Assembly (NCBI RefSeq): GCF_963678635.1
Contig: NC_087070.1
Span: 40,431,831 to 40,495,830 of the forward strand
Source: Symsagittifera roscoffensis
Taxonomy: Eukaryota > Xenacoelomorpha > Acoela > Convolutidae
Length of the DNA stretch: 64,000 bases
Reading direction: 5' to 3'
The notes below the pieces were generated by a model. The model saw only the letters and a program-made list of their open reading frames with translations, was not told where the DNA came from and searched no databases. Both the position numbers and the translations under genes were made by a program. Shown one piece after another: positions 11,586 to 20,847 of this stretch; the first letter of the stretch is position 1, and each line of letters starts with the position of its first letter.

Positions 11586-12086
11586 TTTCTTCTCCAACGT
11601 CTCAATCGTCTCCGACGTCTGTATCTCTATTTCGTTGACCCTCACTCTCTTGGGAGGAGGAGCAGCTGTTGGAGAGTCGACTGAATGTGACGGGCCAGGC
11701 CCATCACGTAGTCTCTTCGCTCCGATGAGCGGCTGCGCTGGTTGGGTCGGCAAGGGCATCTCAACTAGCCGGTGGTCCCTCTGTTCACCTAGTCCTTGCT
11801 CACGAGCCAGGTAGTGGCCACACATTTCTCCACGCCGCCATCTCATCAGTCGGTTTCGACCTCTCTCGGCGGTCTCGGACTCACCGAAGGCCAACATCAA
11901 CACCACTTCAGTAGGGCGATTCCCTCGACCCTCTCGTCCTAACGCATTGAGGAGCGCGACCACAAACATCGCCAGCCCCGGATCTTCTCGTGTAAAATCA
12001 CTGTCGATCAGCCGCTGATAGATCTCGTCTAGAGTCGCTCCTAGACTCGCTGAGAGGAATTCCATTAGCTCGTTCGTGTCACCCAT
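11559..12086 (-). CDS. G1 ORF2 N-terminal segment
   Basis: Begins at an ATG (12086) with reading MGDTNELMEF and stays open for 175 codons, running into the ORF2 body where L homology begins (about 11585). The last codons are out of frame with the body. The protein is rich in Glu, Arg and Leu in its first 100 residues and has a proline-rich stretch with PPPKRVRV, which resembles a nuclear localisation signal. It does not match the upstream part of L or X, so this N-terminus is specific to G1 or was exchanged. No domain is recognised. The 419 bp above it separate it from the macro-domain frame. Confidence 0.55.
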   Translation of the reverse strand: MGDTNELMEFLSASLGATLDEIYQRLIDSDFTREDPGLAMFVVALLNALGREGRGNRPTEVVLMLAFGESETAERGRNRLMRWRRGEMCGHYLAREQGLGEQRDHRLVEMPLPTQPAQPLIGAKRLRDGPGPSHSVDSPTAAPPPKRVRVNEIEIQTSETIETLEKKESEPCRNI

Positions 12087-12505
12087 TTCTTATCGTGTTG
12101 ATTCTTGTCTCGTGAAGTTTCTTCTTGCTCGTTTGATTCAATGAATTCAATAAACAATCTCTGATCAATCAAGATCTAAAAAACAAGTCGAGACTCACAA
12201 CCGTCATTTCTTGATCAAAACATCATTCAGATCTTTAAAACTCTTCATTAAATTTTCTTCTCAACTCTGATTTAAAAATTTAGCACCAAGGTGGATCGTC
12301 CACCTGTATTTTTTGCCAAGGTAGCACAAATGAGCGCTGTCACCTGGACCACCCGGAGTTTTCTAGGTCTTTTTATGACACAAAACATAAAACATATCGT
12401 AACAATAACATAACACATAAACATCACACACCTACACTATTACATACGAACATAATCCCTAATAGATAACCTAAAACTTAATTCTAGTTCAAAACTTTTA
12501 GGTCC
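12087..12505 (-). other. Intergenic region between macro domain and second ORF
   Basis: AT-rich, no gene. It carries an imperfect repeat of the CCAAGGTGGATCGTCCACC type (palindromic GGTGGACGATCCACC at about 12289-12304). It would be the place for a splice acceptor or internal promoter for the second ORF, but I cannot tell which. Confidence 0.35.
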
Positions 12506-13130
12506 CTAATTCCTATCAAGTGAACTTAATAAAAACCACTTATCGCCGAATGCAATTCCTAGCTTATGCTCAGATAGTATTTTTTTATGTAGGTAAACCT
12601 CTATGTCAGTTTCTGAAATTATCACATGTACAAGGGTGTACAACTCTCTCGGATGTAGCTTTCCTCTATCGGCATCATAGACTGGTAACGAGAGAGAGGT
12701 CACTCCTCTCTCAACCAAAAAATCCAATACAGTCAAGTCCAGTCAAGGCCAATACCAAGCTCTCTGGATCTACGTGTTGCCTATCAGTGGCCTTAGTAAC
12801 CAAGAAGCACAAATATTTCCCTGGTATCTGTGATGCAACAGGGGGCAACGCTATCATCCCTCCTACACCAGGCCTCTGTTTCCATAAAAACTCGACATTC
12901 TTGTATTCTCTCTTAAAATCAGCCGCTAATGCTGTTTTGAAGGTTACATCCGCAGTTATCGCTATAGCGCATGTACGTTCCGTAAGTATGAAATCACTGT
13001 CCGTTACGACGATGTTGCTTGAATAATGGTTCGGTAGGTCAAAGTATGATTCAAAAATTCGTCCAAAAGCTGGTTTTTTAGCATTCTCGCCTTCCGTCTC
13101 CAGTTCTCCGGTTTCTCTCGCCGATTTCAA
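12506..13130 (-). pseudogene. Macro domain at the C-terminal end of G1 pol
   Basis: Two frames (13130-12711 and 12736-12506) read as one protein of about 200 residues. In order: a lead-in, ITADVTFKTALAADF (residues about 55-70), GVGGMIALPP (about 90), YLCFLVTKATDRQ (about 107), ESLVLALTGL, then SLSLPVYDADRGKL in the second frame. This pattern fits macro domains of the ALC/TARG1-like kind: a strand ending in Asp, a strand-turn of Gly-Val-Gly, a YLVTK strand, then the S-x-PxxG-like loop before the last strand. Such domains bind ADP-ribose and some remove it from proteins. A single TAA at 13131-13133 separates it in the same frame from the acidic pol tail, and a small frameshift lies near 12725. 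The assignment is by motif and is fairly secure. ADP-ribose hydrolysis is unproven. Confidence 0.7.
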
Positions 13131-13905
13131 TTATTTTATGATCAGGTTTTCGGCGTGGGTGAGTCCTACCCCCATTCCCCGGACAAAAATATCCATCGAC
13201 GTCCCCGTCGATCGCCCGAAGTCTAGCAGATTGAGGTTGGATTGTGGAACACGTAGAGGACCATCTGGGGCGACCCAGTTGGACTCGGTATTGTCATGAC
13301 TGATGTATTTGATGCCGTCTTTATCGACGTCCTGAATCGTCAGGATTGCCTCTTTTGGATCTGTCGGCAGATCATGGAGCCATTCAAGCACCCGCAAGTT
13401 TGTTAGTTCTTGCTCATGAGTATGTTCCGCCTCTGGTTCAAACTCCACTTCCGGTTCTGATCGATCGTCGATCCAATCCGGATCCATGTCATTCACCAAG
13501 TCGATTTCTTCTAGCACCCTTACTTCGTCCAGTCCTACCAGCGAGTCAATCATATCACTTACAACTATCCTGTCTACGACGAAATCCTCGCCGTACGGAT
13601 TGTATTTTTTCTTGTTCTTCCCTCTCTTAATCTGGCGTGTTTCCATGGTGAGAGGAAAGTCAGGCTGTATTCCTTTGTCAATTTCGTTTTGTTCCGGGCA
13701 TTCCCAGTCTTCCTCGGCATAAGGTGGAGTTTCATCGACCACCTCTACTCGCTCGGTCAACTCCAGATCCAGTGGTTGGTCGCAATCGTCCACCACCTCA
13801 TTCCCGTCGTTTTTGTCGCGAGTACCCCTTTCATTCACCTCACAAGCAGGATCCACTATCAAATAATCTCCTTCTTGCATGTCCGCTGGGATACCAGTCC
13901 TCTGA
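13131..13905 (-). CDS. G1 pol acidic C-terminal region
   Basis: Open frame 13880-13131 of 249 codons with MQEGDYLIVDP near its start. It joins the integrase frame through a one-base frameshift at about 13885 (the matching joint in G2 is at about 63880). The protein is very acidic (runs of Glu and Asp through residues 10-180) with one basic patch KRGKNKKK and a C-terminal GMGVGLTHAENL segment that leads directly into the macro domain. It probably forms a flexible link between integrase and macro domain. No catalytic motif is seen. Confidence 0.6.
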
Positions 13906-14766
13906 CGAGGCAGTGTGTGGCTTGATATTTTCGTAATGATCTGCTCTTCCAGTGCTCAATCGATAAAAACGACCTCCTTGGTGCACCTCTGTTATCCGAA
14001 ATGGACAACGCCATTTCTTTAATAATTTCTTGGTTCCTTTTGTTGGAACCACTTCCGGGAACACCCAGACGTAGTCGCCAACTGAGTAGGCTTTTGCATC
14101 GGCTGTCCTTCTATCAAACCTCCTTTTTTGTCTAATTTGCGCCTGTTGCGTGTTCCTCCTGCATAAATCATTGAGGTCCTGCTGTCTTCTAATGACATCC
14201 CGCACGTACGTTTGCGGCACTGTTCTCTTCCCTTCAAATTCAGGGTAGAAAAACGTCAACGGAAGCGCTTTTTCATGACCCGTTAGCATCATGTGCGGAC
14301 TTATTACCGTGGTGAAATGCTCCGTGCTGTTGTAAGCACCCATCACTTGCGGCAAGTGCTTGTCCCAGCCATCCATGTAGCGTGAGCAATAGACTCTCAG
14401 CATGGATACCAGTGCGATTTTGCCTCTCGACTAGGCCATTCGTTTGCGGGTGATAAGTGGTCGAGTGGGCCTGCGCTACCTGCGACCTTTTCATTAACTC
14501 CTTCGTGAGATCACCCACGAATGCTTTGCCATTGTCCGATTGGAATGTGATGGGGCAGCCATGCCTCGCTATCCACACATTTATCAAATGATCACACGTT
14601 TCTTCCGCCGATGCTGTCATGCAGGGTGCTGCCTCTGCATATCTCGTAAAATGATCGATCATTACCAGCACCTGATTATAGCCCGTTGCTGTCATGCAGA
14701 TCTTCTGATGATCAATTTGCACCTCTTCGTTGAATCCCGACGACTCTATCGACTGTAGGGGGAATC
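13840..14766 (-). pseudogene. G1 integrase catalytic core and C-terminal domain
   Basis: Ty3/Gypsy-type integrase in two frames (14722-14273 and 14403-13840). The catalytic triad is visible: Asp in VQIDHQK (about 14.72 kb), Asp in FQSDNGKAF (about 14.54 kb) and Glu in NGLVERQNR (about 14.43 kb). The C-terminal part has the SH3-like GDYVWVFP..KWRCPFRITEVHQGGRFYRL segment common to this class (runs kept short here). A frameshift near 14.40 kb splits the core from the C-terminal part. The upstream Cys-x2-Cys of the zinc-binding domain has been lost by a small deletion at about 14.78 kb. The enzyme would insert cDNA into host DNA; this copy cannot make it. Confidence 0.85.
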
Positions 14767-15286
14767 TTAGTTTCCTGGGATCCTTCGCCTGATCTCACAA
14801 GCCTTCTTCAATCCTGGCCATTCGAATCGTTTCTGTATCCTGTTGTATACTTTGTCCACGCCCTGATGGCCCATCTGGTCATGTGAACGAAAGAAAAATT
14901 CGGTCTGGTACAGCTGTGGTAACACTATCGAATTGTATTTATAGAGGACCTTATCCTCCTCTTTTCGTGTTCCTCTTGCATAAATCATTGAGGTCCTGCT
15001 GTCTTCTAATGACATCCCGCATGTACGTTTGCGGCACTGTTCTCTTCCCTTCAAATTCAGGGTAGAAAAACGTCAACGGAAGCGCTTTTTCATGACCCGT
15101 TAGCATCATGTGCGGACTTATTACCGTGGTGAAATGCTCCGTACAGGCTACAATCCCGTCCTTGTTCAGGTACAACAAGTCTTTTCTCTTCAAGTAGATT
15201 TGCTTTAAGATCTTATAGCTGTCTTCTTCCAAGTCTCCCTTGTCAGGTGCTCCATTCTCGATCCATCTCTTCAGACTGCTCGTCAT
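14767..15286 (-). pseudogene. G1 integrase zinc-binding region, disrupted
   Basis: The segment holds the region before the integrase core: NKDGIVAC at about 15.15 kb, then after an insertion EEDKVLYKYNSIVLPQLY and FRSHDQMGHQGVDKV, giving the two His of an H2C2 zinc finger. The Cys pair is absent because the sequence passes from KKAC into the core with the CxxC part missing; G2 retains it (ACLSCQQ). A 177-bp copy of downstream integrase sequence is inserted at 14966-15142. Both changes destroy the domain. Confidence 0.75.
14966..15142 (-). repeat. 177-bp internal duplication in G1 integrase
   Basis: Direct copy of 14149-14325, offset exactly 817 bp, with only two or three differences. The donor encodes the stretch from HFTTVISPHMM to NDLCRRNT of the integrase C-terminal half; the copy sits within the upstream zinc-finger region. 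Flanking AGAGGA-type microhomology suggests template switching during reverse transcription. Confidence 0.92.
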
Positions 15287-16640
15287 TCTATCATTTTTTG
15301 AGCCCTTAGGAGATCCGACAGCCTGTACCTGGCTTTCAAGTACGTCTTTACCACGTTCATTTGCCCACTCATTATTTCCGGAGCATGAGCATCGTCCATC
15401 AACTTAACACACCATATCTTCTTCAAGGGTGTTGCTTCCTGAACGGACGGATCCAAATTAGTACGGACAACCGTACCGCGTGGTAGTAATCTGGTGGGGC
15501 GTTTCGAAACTGCTATTAGCTCGACCTCATCCGCGGTATTGTCTACCACAGTGCACTCTTCATCTGAGGTGTACCTGTCCCTGTGTGGATCCTGGTGCAT
15601 TTCTCGGTCCAGCCCGCGCTGCTTCCAGTTTACCAACAAGGAGTAGATTGCGATCTCCGACACATCGGAATTGGAAGTTGTTTCAGATGTATTATCCCAG
15701 GACTGGGGCCTCGAGTCCTCACTTGAGCCGACTGATTGTCCAACATCATATTCCAAGTTGTCTACGATGTTTCTCGACTCCCCGGACAAAACTCTGTACC
15801 TCGGTTGCCTCGAATCCGACTCCCCGGACAACATTCTATCCCACAGTTGTCTAAACAACCTCTCTCCGGACAAGTCGTCCTGTGCGGGCTCAAAGGTGTC
15901 AGATTCCTCTGACAAGTCGTCCTTACCGGGCTCGAAGGTATCAGACTCCCCGGACATTGTCTCGTCCCCGGTCGAACAATCTAAGCTCGGCTCGTATTCT
16001 TCTCTTACATCCGTGAAATGCACTTTCCTCGTGAAGACAGATCTCGACTTGACTCTGACTTCTTCAGTGGATTGGGCTTGATTAAGTGTCCCATGTTCAG
16101 TGAACGAAGTTCTCAACAAGACCTCCTTCGGCATTGAGCCCACCAGCTGGTTGAGTATCGACCTGCAATCCCGTTCAACAACTCGACTGCGAATGGACAC
16201 TGGCCTCTTCTCTGTTCTCTCAGTGACAGTTAACCGCTGCATGGTCTCCATCCACTCACGATCATGCCTATCCACTTCCCTGTCCAACAAGATACGGAGC
16301 TTCCCCATGACGTCTGGCGCCACGTTCACAGTCCTGTTCAACAGAGCTATGCTGTTTATCCCCAGCCTGGTAAGTTCTTGCTGTACCAAATTGGATTGGA
16401 CTAACAGATCTAGCGGAACGGGCTCGCCCCTGGCTAAAACTTTTCTCTCCGCGGCCGTCTTCACTGGAAGGTCAGGGTGTCCGGGTATAGGATGCCCTGA
16501 CTTGTCTAACCACCTAGTAAGTGGCAGTTTGTCGTAGGTTTCCTTGTCCAGAAATGAAAACCCTTCTTTAATTTCCGATTGGTTAGCCTGCTTCTCTTCG
16601 AGGCGCTCATAGAATTCTGTCTTCTTACTGAGGCTATCTG
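15283..16640 (-). CDS. G1 pol spacer between RNase H and integrase
   Basis: The frame 16818-15283 stays open for about 510 codons; the first 60 belong to RNase H and the remaining 450 to an unusually long spacer. The spacer contains PLTRWLDKSGHPIPGHP early, a basic helical region, and an acidic repeat zone in which LSGESDTFEP-like units recur about five times (15.79-15.95 kb). It ends with SDLLRAQK just before the integrase zinc region. Typical Gypsy connections are far shorter. No enzyme motif is recognised. The long open frame in an otherwise broken pol is notable. G2 has lost this part in a deletion. Confidence 0.65.
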
Positions 16641-17011
16641 CGTTCTGGTGCTTATCACGGGTACGGTGCTCTATGATCATATGATATCCATCTAGGCGCA
16701 CGATCCAACGACCAATAGAACTTTGGTCCATCAAATAGGTTTTCAGCCAGGCAAGGGCACGATTATCCACACGTAACTTGAAGGGGGCACCCCCAAGTAG
16801 GCCCTGTATTTTCAACAAAAGTGATCACCGCGAACATTTCCGCTTTTGGTGCGCCATTCTTCATTTCAGTATCACTCAGGACCTTACTCCCGTAGGCTAT
16901 CGGACGGAGAACCGTTCTCCCGTTCCACTGCTGCTCCTGGTGAAGTATGCCTGATACTGCAACCACCGATGCATCCGTGTCCAGCACGAACAACCCCTCC
17001 TTTGTTGGCAT
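16640..17011 (-). pseudogene. G1 RNase H
   Basis: Gypsy-type RNase H. LDTDASVVAV (first Asp) lies near 16.98 kb, AEMFAV (Glu) near 16.83 kb, RVDNRAL (Asp) near 16.76 kb and HQNADSLSK (last Asp) near 16.63 kb, so all four catalytic acids are present. A frameshift at about 16.80 kb splits the domain between two frames. It removes the RNA strand from RNA/DNA hybrids during reverse transcription. Confidence 0.82.
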
Positions 17012-17842
17012 GCCGAGGACCGGTGCCCCGCAAAGTTCACGTTTGATGTTCTCAAATGAAACTTGTGCCTCATCAGTTCAAGTGAACTTTTTGCCCTTGT
17101 TTCTCATCAGCCGCTGCATGGGGTATATTTTGTCAGCATACCCCTTGATGAATTCTCGATAGTAATTAGCAAATCCCAAAAAACTCATCAGTTGTGTATC
17201 TGTTTTGGGTGCCTTCCAGGTCAGGACCACCTCGACCGCTTCAGAATCTGGTCTCACTCCATGCTTGTCAACCAGACGGCCCAGATACTTTATGCAGTCT
17301 CTGAGGATTTCATACTTTGAGGGTTTACTATTCAGGCCCGCCTGCTTCATACAAGTAAACACCTCATCCAACCTCTCTATGTGATCCTCAAGGGTTGGTG
17401 TTGACATCACGACATCATCTAAGTAACACATGATGAGATTCCCGTATTTCTTAGTCACGATCGTGAGTGCCTGGGCCATGAGTCGCTGGAATGTGGCCGT
17501 CGCGTTACACAATCCAAACGGCATCCTCTTCCACTGGAACAGTCCCAGTTCGCATGCGAAGCCCGTTTTCTTCCGATCTTGCTTTCTGAGTGGCACTTGC
17601 CAGAACCCGGAGCCCAAACCCAACGTCGTGAAGAACTTCGCGTCCCCCAGCTTGGAAAGGCTCTCATCAATGCGGTGAATCGCGTATGCGTCTTTAAGCG
17701 TTACTGCGTTCAAGTAGCGGAAATCACAGCAAAACCTGAGTTGCCCCCTTTCTTTTTGGTCATTACCCCGCCGTAAGTCCACGTGAATTTTGACGGCTCG
17801 ATCATATCGTACTCCATTAACATCTCGATTTCTTTTCTGCAT
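17012..17842 (-). pseudogene. G1 reverse transcriptase
   Basis: Ty3/Gypsy RT read from 17842 to 17078. The order is LRFCCDFRYLNAVT, FFTTLGLGSGFWQV, RMPFGLCNATATFQ, NLIMCYLDDVV and LMSFLGFANYYREF, the last in the thumb/connection. The YLDD pair is intact, but the first catalytic Asp of the palm is replaced by Gly (TTLGLGS; the G2 copy has TTLDLGS). A frameshift at about 17.75 kb separates it from the N-terminal part in the next frame. The Gly replacement alone would abolish polymerase activity. Confidence 0.9.
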
Positions 17843-18705
17843 GCCTCCGATTTATGCGGGGTCATTCTTCTCGCTCCTTCCCTATGAGGTACCGAGCCCT
17901 CTTCTATCTCATTCTCATGTTCTAAAAAATTACACCAACCTATGTCAGCCTTGTGCTTCGCAAAAACGTCTGCATTCCGACTTAACACCGCCCTGAGCGA
18001 ATCTAGTTCCTTGTCTGATACTTTACCCCTCAGATGCTCTATCTCGGGTAGGACCGGTTTATTTGCTGCTAAATCTGTCTCAGTCGGTCTCTCTGGAAAG
18101 TTTGAACAACTAGACAACCCATCATCTGTCTCCGATTTCATTGAAAACAGTTTCCTGGAAGATTTCAATTCAATTACTCTCTTCAATATACATTCTTGGT
18201 TAGCATGCCAAGGACATTTAGTTACATCAAATTTTTTCATGTTCTCCACACTCTGAAAGTCTATGTTCAGAGGCAAAGCATAGCCAAGTTTCTTTCCCCT
18301 CTGCATTGTCACTGTTGTTGCTTCTGTGTTCAACAACACACTCACACACAGTCCGCTCTGAGTGACCGAGAAGCTTCTTCCTAAAATAGCCGAGCTTTTA
18401 CTGTTTGGATTTGGTACCAGACACACCTGTCTGTCATTGCTGAGTTCATTCAAGTTCCTCATCCTAAACGTCGCTATTACGGCTTGGTTTGTTTTCAATC
18501 TAACTTTTCGATCCAAAAAAATTGGCACCTTGGCCTGGTTAATTAAGATCTTATTAAGAGGTTTCTTTTCATACTTTGTCTCAGGATCGTTGATCCTAAT
18601 CAACCCGTCATTGAGATCGATCGTGACGTCAAAGTTGCGTACGAAGTCCCTCCCTAGGATGAACTGATCGGATTCATCCCAATTCTCCACTACTAGGAAG
18701 CTCAT
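17710..18705 (-). CDS. G1 protease C-terminal part, connector and RT N-terminus
   Basis: Open frame of 331 codons. It begins with FLVVENWDESDQFILGRDFV, the C-terminal half of a retropepsin (ILGRDF corresponds to the conserved Ile-Leu-Gly-x-Asp). It continues through a long connector that contains MPKC-like CPWHANQEC and the segment ADVFAKHKADIG typical of the region before Gypsy RT, and ends in RT residues up to the first strands (HREGARRMTPHKSEA). It is an uninterrupted piece of pol; frameshifts lie at both ends. Confidence 0.8.
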   Translation of the reverse strand: MSFLVVENWDESDQFILGRDFVRNFDVTIDLNDGLIRINDPETKYEKKPLNKILINQAKVPIFLDRKVRLKTNQAVIATFRMRNLNELSNDRQVCLVPNPNSKSSAILGRSFSVTQSGLCVSVLLNTEATTVTMQRGKKLGYALPLNIDFQSVENMKKFDVTKCPWHANQECILKRVIELKSSRKLFSMKSETDDGLSSCSNFPERPTETDLAANKPVLPEIEHLRGKVSDKELDSLRAVLSRNADVFAKHKADIGWCNFLEHENEIEEGSVPHREGARRMTPHKSEACRKEIEMLMEYDMIEPSKFTWTYGGVMTKKKGGNSGFAVISAT

Positions 18706-19007
18706 TCAAAGTTGCAGTGAAATGATCGGGGTTCGTCCAGTCACATAGATCGCTCCCTGGTTGGCAGCTGCCAACCTGATGTTTGTCGGTATGAGATCCG
18801 ATCTCTCGAAACCCATGTCGGTTCAGGTTTTCACTGGCATGACACTGACCACTGCTCCCGTGTCTAGTAGTCCCTTACTGAAAGTTGTCTGCCTTGCACA
18901 TCCAGCACGTGTGCGGCCAGATCGGCCTCACAACCTATGTGCACCGCATTCTGTTCGAGCATGGCATGATGTCCGATTCGTCTAACCTTCAGCTCCTCTT
19001 GACCAAT
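18706..19007 (-). pseudogene. G1 aspartic protease active-site segment
   Basis: On the - strand the sequence reads LLDTGAVVSVMPV at about 18.84-18.88 kb, the catalytic Asp-Thr-Gly-Ala of a retropepsin (DTGA codons at 18853-18864). An in-frame stop follows the MPVKT residues, and frameshifts on both sides detach it from the Gag frame above and the protease C-terminus below. The enzyme would cut the Gag-Pol polyprotein. Confidence 0.75.
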
Positions 19008-20039
19008 CTATATCCGGCCAATCTGATCAATCGCATCAGTTACGTGAGCTTTTGTGTAGATATTGATGCCATCCACATTCATCAGAATCGGGTATGGGCC
19101 ATGGACTTCGATGTAGTGTCCATCTACTCTCATCAGTCTCGGACCTCCTGTCGTGAGCAGCGCTCGCACTGCCCTGGAGTCTAGTTTGGGATCTTTCTCC
19201 CTCAGGTAGTCTGCATAAATATCCAGGTGGACTAATGTAATCTCGGATGGCTCACTCAAGTTCTTAACCACCTGGTGTCCTGCGACTGAGATGATGGACA
19301 TTATCTTCTTCCCTTCCTTCGTCATGCCGAAAGTTCTGCCAGATATAACGTTCAGTTTTAGTCCCTGCTTGCTGGGTTCCTCTTTGTGTTCTTTTTCCAT
19401 CGTTTTACCCAGAATATTAAAATTTTCCCGAAGATCCGTGCTCTCCAGTTCCGACCTTACCCATTGCTCCACTTCTTTTGTGGCCAGCTCCTGTTTGACA
19501 TTTTGCAACGCTGTTCTTGCTGACTCTGCCTCCAGGTTCGAGGCTACCACCCCGTCGGGCAAGGTGTTCACCTTCTTAGTCATAAAGGTGCTCGGTGTCG
19601 TCTCCTTTCGCCGAGACTCGGCCTCATTCATCAGTCGTGCTCGACTGGCCTTGACACCCGAAAGCGCCTCTTCGTGGCGTGGATGTTTCGCGTTCGCCAC
19701 TGCATCCCAAAACTGAGTGCAGTCCGACTTGAAGTGTCCTTCCAAGTTGCAGAAGAAGCACCTCGGACCATATTTCATGATGAGCCCTCTAACGTACTCT
19801 TCGTGATCCTCGTCGGTCGCGTCGACGTCGTCGAGGAAGTAGCCTATTGCCTTCATGTTCTGTTTGTATGCAGAACACGAGGAAACGTGATGGTCCATCG
19901 AACCACAATTCGCACACGACCTCCTCTTGTCCATGTCTTCGCGAGGTTTGTACCAACTGGAGTTCGCACTAGTGTTTGTCCCGCTGTAGTTACCATAATT
20001 GCTGTAGCGGTTTTGCGCCCTCGGTAGATATTCTCTCAT
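19008..20039 (-). CDS. G1 Gag nucleocapsid with two CCHC zinc knuckles
   Basis: Open frame of about 340 codons. Two retroviral zinc knuckles are visible at residues about 42-55 (CANCGSMDHHVSSC) and 94-107 (CFFCNLEGHFKSDC), both of the C-x2-C-x4-H-x4-C form. They are separated by an acidic stretch (DDVDATDEDHEE). After them come a coiled-coil-like charged segment and a region leading towards the protease (SIISVAGHQVVKNL). It binds and packages element RNA. The start given is the first Met of the frame; the true protein continues from the capsid frame above through a frameshift near 20.03 kb. Confidence 0.85.
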   Translation of the reverse strand: MREYLPRAQNRYSNYGNYSGTNTSANSSWYKPREDMDKRRSCANCGSMDHHVSSCSAYKQNMKAIGYFLDDVDATDEDHEEYVRGLIMKYGPRCFFCNLEGHFKSDCTQFWDAVANAKHPRHEEALSGVKASRARLMNEAESRRKETTPSTFMTKKVNTLPDGVVASNLEAESARTALQNVKQELATKEVEQWVRSELESTDLRENFNILGKTMEKEHKEEPSKQGLKLNVISGRTFGMTKEGKKIMSIISVAGHQVVKNLSEPSEITLVHLDIYADYLREKDPKLDSRAVRALLTTGGPRLMRVDGHYIEVHGPYPILMNVDGINIYTKAHVTDAIDQIGRI

Positions 20040-20847
20040 CGGGGTTGCTTCTCCTCCTAAGCAGCTCGAGGTCGTCCAGAAATTTGTCTATGGACTCATC
20101 ATCCCTTTGACGCCTCTTCTCAAACTTCACCATAGCCTGGTGTCCTTGTACTCCAGAGCCGAAACGATTCAGCAGGATGTCAAATATCTTACGAGCGCTG
20201 TCCCGTTCGTTGGCCCTCTTCGCCATTACAAAATTCAATGCAGTACCCTCTAGGTTGCTTGTTAGCGCGCTGCACTCTTGCTTCTTGGTGAGACTCTCTT
20301 CCTCATAGTGCAACTTCATCACTTCTATCCAAGTGTCAATGCAGCCGTCTGACTGGTCTTTGTACGACTTCGGTTTCTTCAGTGTCCTTCTTGACCTCTC
20401 TCCTCTATCGGTTGACTTCGAGAGCTTAGTGATGAATGTCTCGAGAGATCTATTCAGAGGCTCAAACATCGAGGCATACATCGTCGTGTCCTGTGAGACC
20501 GTGGTCAGATCTGGCACTGAACAGACTTGTTGCACAGTTGGCAACCTTGTCTCCGGAGTAGCACCTGCCTCCGGCGGGACCGGATTCGGCCAGCCAGGCC
20601 TCGACGGGGGTGGCCTTGGCCGCTCCGTATTCCTAGGTTCGTAGTTCGTCCTCAAACTTTGCTGGGCCCTGGCATAGCTGCACGTACCATCTCCATCATT
20701 CGCATGGCGTGCGCGCTCCCTTGGGTTGGAACGCTCCTGCCAATTGCTCCCATTAAAGATCTCGTCAAGCTTCCGCATCATCAGGTCAGATTTAGCATCT
20801 AACCTTTTTTCCAGGCTAGTCATCGTATGGGCGTAGGTTTTTATCAT
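19990..20847 (-). CDS. G1 Gag capsid domain
   Basis: 285-codon frame with a typical Ty3/Gypsy capsid (retrotransposon gag) core: CIDTWIEVMKLHYEEE (residues about 168-183), LEGTALNFVM, ARKIFDILLNRFGSG and IDKFLDDLELLRRRS, all helical. The N-terminal third is rich in Arg, Pro and Asn. It would assemble into virus-like particles in the cytoplasm. It overlaps the upstream and downstream gag frames, showing one ancestral Gag broken by frameshifts. Confidence 0.85.
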   Translation of the reverse strand: MIKTYAHTMTSLEKRLDAKSDLMMRKLDEIFNGSNWQERSNPRERARHANDGDGTCSYARAQQSLRTNYEPRNTERPRPPPSRPGWPNPVPPEAGATPETRLPTVQQVCSVPDLTTVSQDTTMYASMFEPLNRSLETFITKLSKSTDRGERSRRTLKKPKSYKDQSDGCIDTWIEVMKLHYEEESLTKKQECSALTSNLEGTALNFVMAKRANERDSARKIFDILLNRFGSGVQGHQAMVKFEKRRQRDDESIDKFLDDLELLRRRSNPDERISTEGAKPLQQLW

